From Mya arenaria (lineage: Eukaryota > Mollusca > Bivalvia > Myida > Myidae): DNA of 64,000 nucleotides. How positions within the stretch are numbered: position 1 is the first letter of the stretch; the number at the start of each line of letters is the position of its first letter. Made by a program: the position numbers and the translations under genes. Below the pieces are notes generated by a model. That model was not told the DNA's origin. It searched no databases and saw only the letters and a list, made by a program, of their open reading frames with translations. The stretch is taken from contig NC_069123.1 in the NCBI RefSeq assembly GCF_026914265.1, positions 52,274,949 to 52,338,948 of the forward strand, read 5' to 3'. Positions 61,801-64,000 of the stretch are shown here, piece by piece.

Positions 61801-63084
61801 CTCTCAATAAAACTCAGTAAAACTCTGGTCCATTGTACTAAAGAAGAATCCATAATCAGCCAGCTGAGTGCAAGCCTGTATTGATAAACATGGCCTCAGT
61901 GTACTTGAGGTGAACTGGCAAGCACCAGTGTGACCTAGATTGACCCAGAAACCCTGGCCTAGACTGCACTCAGGGTTACAGAGATGCACTCACTGGGAGC
62001 AGTGCAGCAGGAACACACTGAGGTGGCCCACAAAGACCCTGTGGGCAGAAGAGTTCTAATTGGGTTCATGTTCCTTCAACAACTTAACCCTTTAAGTGCA
62101 CTTGCTGATTCACTTCACTGGTTTAACCAATATTCATTTCAATCTATTTTTTCAGCACAATCTAGCGAATCATTCATGAAAATAATCAAATGAAATAGGC
62201 ACAAAATATATTGATTTTGTTACAGCAGAAGGGTGGAAACAGCTATTAAGCTTACATATTGGGTCGATTGTTCAGAATTTCTTAAAAGAAAAAATAAACC
62301 TTGTTAACAGCATTGTTGTTTACTTTAAAAGGTGAACTTATTTGCAACATGCTCATGTACAAAAATAAAATATGTGCAGCTGAAACAAGTGTCTCGAACC
62401 ATGTCAGAAATATTGCAGGTCACAAATTTCGTCCATTTAAGTTCTAGAGCAATAAAGATTTGAAAGATAACAACGATGACATTGAACATGTTGTCAACAA
62501 TCAGCCTAATGTCTCACAACCACTGATGTGAAAAGGCTCTTGCAATTTGTTATATCACACTGGTACATATATTCATTTAAATAAACCAAATATTTGGTTG
62601 TCAACCAAATTTATCATACTGTAGGCCATCCTTAAAAATGTTTGCTTGCAGTTAGCCTGAGTTGACTCAACCAAATGCCTTCACTCTTTTTTAACCCTTA
62701 TGGCCAGTTGCACAGCTATTTTTCATCCTGCAATACTACAAAAGCTAACAGTAAAACTACAATGGGTATTATCAGTTTTATTAAATCCTATTAGATCAGC
62801 TTAAAAAGGTAGAGCAACCGGCCATTAGTCGAGTAAGCCAAAAAAAAAAATGACAATACATACAGAGAAATCCTGGAATTGGTAATTCCTGCAATGTGCT
62901 TCAAATGAATAATTTTGAATAGTTTTAAGTACCGTGTGTATTTGTCATTTAATACCTGCTATACCTCAAATCATCTTACACTATGAAGTAACTAAACTGA
63001 TTGAGAAACTTAACTTACAAGAGGCTTGAGAGAGTTCATGTGCTGCTTCCAGCTGGGGTCGTCAAAAAGGACAGCAAACGAGTT
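26157..63084 (-). CDS. TMEM94: TMEM94 (ERMA) ER magnesium transporter, 3' 21 coding exons (partial)
   Basis: TMEM94 is a P-type-ATPase-like protein of the ER membrane reported to load Mg2+ into the ER. Twenty-one exons on the minus strand join with consistent phases into 888 codons plus stop, matching roughly the last two thirds of the vertebrate protein. Landmarks are FDDPSWK, QMLSQGTAD, FIGMVTMQYQARL, VFAEKMGLEAGWNCHISL, IDNVPLLVNLF, EMIQIMQEHGEV, the VQLPTLL/LLWL membrane region and the C-terminal KLGMNSPF. All junctions are GT-AG. The catalytic phosphorylation loop and N-terminal helices lie beyond the right edge. Exon coordinates are in the three block entries. Introns are strongly enlarged by tandem arrays and transposons; no exon is disrupted, so the gene looks functional. 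Confidence 0.95.
27303..30643 (-). repeat. 39-bp minisatellite built from a 5' splice site, fills TMEM94 intron 18
   Basis: About 75-80 units. On the transcript strand each reads GTGAGTAACCC-TTCATCCACTG-TAATAAACAGTGG-TATA. The array begins at the exon-18 donor itself: the intron's first bases GTGAGTACCC are a diverged first unit. The next six or so units toward the array (30360-30640) are degenerate, and then units become nearly identical. Another degenerate group (GTGAGGACCCCC) lies at 27303-27480. Some units are shortened to about 18 bp. CCACTGT-AATAA-ACAGTGG is a perfect hairpin in each unit. Because 39 is divisible by three and the unit lacks stops, giant open frames occur on both strands; these are not genes. 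Confidence 0.93.
32145..47234 (-). CDS. TMEM94: TMEM94 exons 7-14 (P-domain-like core)
   Basis: Exons: 47042-47234, 46797-46880, 39784-39926, 34588-34726, 34270-34372, 33029-33159, 32718-32817 and 32145-32253 (visible residues about 220-553). Exon 7 holds FIGMVTMQYQARL and exon 8 IQLIDKLEGACIRFVHFS, the region corresponding to P-type ATPase regulation-loop sequence. Exon 9 holds the highly conserved VFAEKMGLEAGWNCHISL. Exons 10-12 encode a poorly conserved acidic linker ending TEDSLAFDNR. Exon 14 (CVGSSANTQNTPLFLRAD) aligns with the P-type hinge motif GDGxNDxxxLxxAD but lacks its aspartates, as the vertebrate protein also does. Exon 11 has weak similarity and is supported mainly by splice sites and phase. 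Confidence 0.92.
33160..33372 (-). repeat. Two extra copies of the 5' half of TMEM94 exon 12 with its acceptor
   Basis: A unit of about 98 bp is repeated. The functional copy ends at 33159 and extra copies begin near 33208 and 33307 (plus strand). Each extra copy keeps TTCTCCAG, GAGGCATTA and GGGGAATACAGCTGG, encoding EDDDEALLCGGEYSW. Each then runs into intron-like sequence without the second half of the exon or its donor. They are pseudo-exons carrying intact 3' splice sites in the same phase as the real exon. Confidence 0.8.
34742..39610 (-). repeat. 36-bp minisatellite next to a 3' splice site in TMEM94 intron 9
   Basis: About 130 units. On the transcript strand each reads ATGTCACAATCACAGCTGG-AGAACCCTTTCATTACC, translated MSQSQLENPFIT in one frame. 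The array lies against the acceptor of exon 10: the last stretch before it (ATGGCACAATCTCATTCAG, ACTAGCTTATTTCTTCAG) is a diverged unit that contains the real splice site. Unit variants recur with an offset of 1908 bp (for example CTGTGACTGTGACATGG at 35973 and 37881), so 53 units have been duplicated en bloc. Long open frames with start codons in every unit are consequences of the 36-bp period. Confidence 0.93.
40380..41867 (+). repeat. Composite bivalve repeat ending in (GGAC)n
   Basis: About eight diverged units of roughly 150 bp contain AAGATTTGACCTAGTGACCT, GACCCCATGTGACCCAC and TTTCATCAAGG blocks. A GGACGGAC tract (41737-41815) follows, and the terminal AATATCCCCCTCCCGAAATC ... GCGGGGGATAAT. 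This is a non-coding element inserted in TMEM94 intron 8. Confidence 0.8.
41868..42298 (+). repeat. Bivalve repeat fragment hosting the mariner insertion
   Basis: Two diverged units with TATGGTTCYTGTGCACTG and TCAATGAGATC blocks end at CCTACCATTACTA. Its tail (TACCCCCTTCGGGTTTTGGC, GGGGAATAA) resumes at 46631 on the far side of the mariner element. Confidence 0.65.
43474..43617 (+). CDS. Short C2H2 zinc-finger ORF in the long-TIR element
   Basis: A 47-codon frame starts with ATG just after a TTTCATTTCAG acceptor-like site. It contains CKECRMAFQKTTTKKHIVDH followed by NRRH, that is C-x2-C-x11-H-x3-H or a longer His spacing. It ends at TAG 43615-43617. It may be one exon of a spliced gene whose other fingers are at 43866-44141, or a decayed frame. 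Not in the size range usually reported as a gene. Confidence 0.5.
   Translation: MKTPTLCKECRMAFQKTTTKKHIVDHNRRHSGQLPSFLQESVYTDTG
43866..44141 (+). CDS. C2H2 zinc-finger coding fragment in the long-TIR element
   Basis: The frame ends at TAA 44139-44141 and encodes two fingers in its last 55 residues: CDVCGFKLGDTTNLSDQIST with RH, and CLQCRSAFKFKSGLSRHVKA with KH. Another CxxC unit (VCKYCGKT) sits in the neighbouring frame at about 43905, so one frameshift separates it from the rest. The true start is therefore uncertain. The protein may be a DNA-binding factor or accessory protein of the element; no DDE catalytic domain is visible. Confidence 0.6.
   Translation: MSFLITARQSCTFANIVAKLLLQDLKIDERRESGHLKLTCDVCGFKLGDTTNLSDQISTRHKGMTRHKCLQCRSAFKFKSGLSRHVKAKHT
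45538..46390 (+). pseudogene. mariner transposase, internally deleted
   Basis: The frame 45538-46017 (probable start Met at 45565, MEQRSVIKFCVN) carries the N-terminal paired helix-turn-helix region, including the MPRSGQPKS linker and WMPRLLKPEEKKKR. It then jumps from GEQFLSRI to ADLMDALRKKRPE: about 80 codons, including the first catalytic Asp (MDETW region), are missing. After a further frameshift near 46077 the second and third Asp regions remain (DNAPAH and YSPDLAPMDF). It cannot be catalytically active. Confidence 0.88.
47235..48384. other. TMEM94 intron, nothing recognised
   Basis: AT-rich intron DNA with no classified repeat. The GACCTTGACC repeats begin near 48385. Confidence 0.35.
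48385..49310 (+). repeat. GACCTTGACC-type repeat, second subtype
   Basis: Five to six diverged units of about 160 bp contain CATGACCTTGACCTTTGACC, CAATAGGGTYCATCTGCTGG and GATTTTCAGCTKAAGGTCA blocks. They end with a GGGACAGA/GGACAG tract and a GGGCATAAAA end. TGACCTTTGACCC (DR1-type) occurs near 48868. Confidence 0.75.
49357..63084 (-). CDS. TMEM94: TMEM94 exons 1-6 of the visible part (cytosolic head)
   Basis: Exons in transcript order: 63019-63084, 60068-60189, 59257-59350, 58675-58783, 57909-58011 and 49357-49521, giving visible residues 1 to about 220. They cover the cytosolic nucleotide-binding-like head: FDDPSWKQHMNSLKPL then GLTILANTC, CLCALAREMGF, the MVSIILREKL segment, QGTADILLAHCTDFWDGEDL and KKILDFYHRTSIGSYCTAFS. 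All are collinear with vertebrate TMEM94. The exon at 63019 starts in phase 0 after a TTTTTTAG acceptor. The intron between 57909 and 49521 (8.4 kb) contains the hAT/pogo nest, GACCTTGACC repeats and the 30-bp array. Confidence 0.93.
49690..50265 (+). repeat. Bivalve repeat units (TTCTTGTACACTGCACTTCC type)
   Basis: Four diverged units of about 150 bp have CACTTCCTCTCATTGTG, TGTATGAAGTTTKATTAAAT and TTTTCAAGTCATGCTGCAGA blocks. Related to 41868-42298. Non-coding. Confidence 0.65.
50379..51985. mobile_element. hAT-type nonautonomous element with 8-bp target duplication
   Basis: The ends TAGGGATGCAAACGAAT and ATTCGTTTGCATCCCTA are inverted repeats, flanked by a perfect 8-bp duplication ATATTCAT (50371-50378 and 51986-51993). 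Subterminal regions are packed with GAATATTCG-type palindromes and a CGATCGAA box. No transposase is left. A second element is nested at 50857-51564. Confidence 0.88.
50857..51564. mobile_element. pogo/Tigger-like element nested in the hAT element
   Basis: The ends CAGTCGAAACTCG and CGAGTTTCGACTG are flanked by TA on both sides (50855-50856 and 51565-51566). TGGCTCGATAT motifs repeat just inside both ends. The 708-bp interior has no open frame. TA duplication and CAG tips fit the Tc1/mariner-pogo class. Confidence 0.8.
52181..54432 (+). repeat. GACCTTGACC-type composite repeat, long copy
   Basis: It starts ACAAGAGATGTTTGTCAAAC then ATTATGCCCCCC, and ends GAAGGGGGGCATA, so the tips form a short inverted repeat. 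About 14 internal units of about 145 bp contain AAGGTCACTGTGACCTTGAC, GACCCCCAAAAYCAATAGGG, CAGGCCCAACCTCCAAGTCA and GGGCCATGGGTGCAGGCATT. Same family as 20143-21247. Confidence 0.88.
53485..53791. promoter_or_regulatory. Perfect ERE-type palindromes in consecutive repeat units
   Basis: AGGTCACTGTGACCT occurs at 53485-53499, 53631-53645 and 53777-53791, at a spacing of 146 bp. Near-perfect versions occur in most other units, and a DR1 motif TGACCTTTGACCC is at 52508-52520. The motif is exact; activity is untested. Confidence 0.45.
54433..54802 (-). repeat. 30-bp minisatellite, left part
   Basis: The unit GCCACTACCACCATCAACAA-TGACATAGTA encodes ATTTINNDIV in one plus-strand frame and valine/leucine-rich runs on the other strand. 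It is the same array as 55832-57595, separated by an inserted repeat. It begins directly at the end of the repeat at 54432. Confidence 0.9.
54803..55831 (+). mobile_element. Bivalve repeat inserted into the 30-bp minisatellite
   Basis: It starts GAGCGGTCACAGACAGCTAT, then ATCCCCCGCC, and ends ACTATATCCCCTCAGGGGAT. AACAA flanks both sides (54798-54802 and 55832-55836), consistent with a short target duplication. Internal units of about 140 bp contain AAAGGGCAATAACTCTTTCA and TCAATCTGTGAAAGTTTGGT, followed by an ACGCACGCACCCACACACAC tail. Confidence 0.7.
55832..57595 (-). repeat. 30-bp minisatellite, right part
   Basis: About 58 units of GCCACTACCACCATCAACAA-TGACATAGTA, with AAC/ATC and TTG/TAG/TCG variants. 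It lies in the TMEM94 intron, ending about 310 bp from the exon at 57909. Open frames of up to 316 codons on plus and 240 on minus follow from the 30-bp period. Confidence 0.92.
60190..63018. other. TMEM94 intron 1 of the visible part
   Basis: AT-rich intron. Segment 60990-61590 has about 200-bp units with GGAGTTATGY and CTAAGTCAAACAGTGGCCAT blocks, the same family as 24950-25430. A GC-richer stretch at 61800-62060 looks exon-like but fits no TMEM94 sequence and breaks phase. Nothing else is seen. Confidence 0.5.
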
Positions 63085-63136
63085 CTAAAAAACAACATTC
63101 ATAAATTTTTATAACAATAACAAGTAAGAAAGTAAT

Positions 63137-63354
63137 GCACCAGTCAATTGTAACCATGGCCCTCCCAGGTCTGGGTGTATACTGGGGATAGCCAGGGAAA
63201 TGGTCCCTGGGGTGCTGGGGCATTTGGCGGGGATTTAACCAGCAGTTCACTCCCACAGAGCGGGGATTTTACCCAGGCTTGGCTTGACCGAAAGACAAAG
63301 TCCCCGCTATTCCCCGGACCTTGGGGAGCCGTGGTTACAATTGCCTTGTGCAAA
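63137..63354. mobile_element. GC-rich MITE with inverted ends
   Basis: The left end TGCACCAGTCAATTGTAACC and right end GGTTACAATTGCCTTGTGCA are inverted, continuing inward with CATGGCCCTCCCAGGTCTGG and its counterpart. The 218-bp element is much more GC-rich than its surroundings. I recall closely similar short elements from bivalve genomes. Confidence 0.65.
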
Positions 63355-64000
63355 AGTACAGACTAAATGGATGACATATTTGATTTACGCACATAACATA
63401 ACTACTGCTATCACCAGTCCTGTATACCATCAAAAATTAACTTGACAAATGACACATTTATTTTTTGTCACAAAATAAAAGTGCATGGTGTTATAATTGA
63501 ATATATGATCTAAATGCAAGAAACCCATAACTATGAGTTAAACAACTTTTTTAAGTCAGTATTTCCTATATGTTTCACACGACGCTTAGCTGCGTAATAT
63601 GTTGCAACATAGAAGGCTATTATGGATACAACAGTTATAATTGTTCTATTTCACCATTGACCTGTATTATAAGGGCAGTTTTGAATATTTCTGAGCTTTC
63701 AAGCCACTACAAACTAAATGTTATTAAAAGATCAAAAGTGAACTTTCTCTAAATCAACAGTGAATTACTAGTATGTCTTCTTTAATAAATCTGCTCTCAT
63801 AACAAATTTAATGCAGCAAAATTTTATCATAAATCTGTAAAATCAAATTGTGACATTTCTTTTTATATGGTTTGCTGAAGTTGTCAATATTCATGTAATA
63901 AACTGACAGTTACTGGTATATTCATGCACTGTTCAATGTTGATCATCAGAATGTATTGGTTAGGTCACAAGCACATGGGTAAGTGTACAATGATGAGCAG
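63355..64000. other. TMEM94 intron continuing beyond the window
   Basis: AT-rich sequence. I searched the minus strand for the next upstream exon and found none. Confidence 0.4.

Noticed and set aside
61804..62060. Possible TMEM94 exon (acceptor-like CTGCCCACAG, donor-like GTGAGTGC on the minus strand)
   Set aside because: No frame matches TMEM94, and the segment that should follow the exon at 63019 is clearly encoded at 60068-60189 in the right phase.

Overview
This window reads as AT-rich, transposon-rich DNA from a bivalve mollusc nuclear genome. The evidence is intron-containing animal genes with GT-AG junctions, and several dispersed repeat types that I associate with bivalves: GACCTTGACC-type arrays, (GGAC)n tails and GGGGGGCATA ends. 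The species cannot be named from sequence alone; a heterodont clam or mussel is my guess.

Three real protein genes are visible. At the left, two tandem plus-strand paralogues (834-4266 and 15021-16940) encode 12-TM major facilitator transporters of the NaGLT1/MFSD4 type. Both have three coding exons, the same intron phases and a second exon of identical length. From 26157 to the right edge, the minus strand carries the last 21 coding exons (888 codons, about two thirds of the protein) of TMEM94/ERMA, the ER magnesium P-type-ATPase-like transporter, ending in the conserved tail with its GMN triplet. Every exon junction keeps phase. The 5' exons lie beyond 64000.

The rest is mobile or repetitive. 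The 10.7 kb between the two transporters holds a TIR element (4734-6022), a hairpin-rich minisatellite (7370-8106), a LINE split by a 1.9 kb insertion (8980-12434) and an inverted pair of repeats (1672-2240 and 11228-11812). From 17.8 to 25.8 kb lie a second LINE relic, a C48-protease relic, a TTAA-flanked element and two composite bivalve repeats.

The TMEM94 introns are the most unusual part. Intron 18 is almost entirely a 39-bp tandem array whose unit is a copy of the intron's own 5' splice site. Intron 9 is filled by a 36-bp array (about 130 units, with an internal 1908-bp duplication) whose last degenerate unit contains the real 3' splice site. The 5' half of exon 12 with its acceptor is present three times. 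Other introns hold a three-level transposon nest (bivalve repeat > mariner > 2.9 kb long-TIR element with C2H2 zinc-finger ORFs), a hAT-type element containing a pogo-like element, and a 30-bp array split by a later insertion. The GACCTTGACC repeats also carry perfect estrogen-response-type and DR1-type nuclear-receptor motifs many times over.
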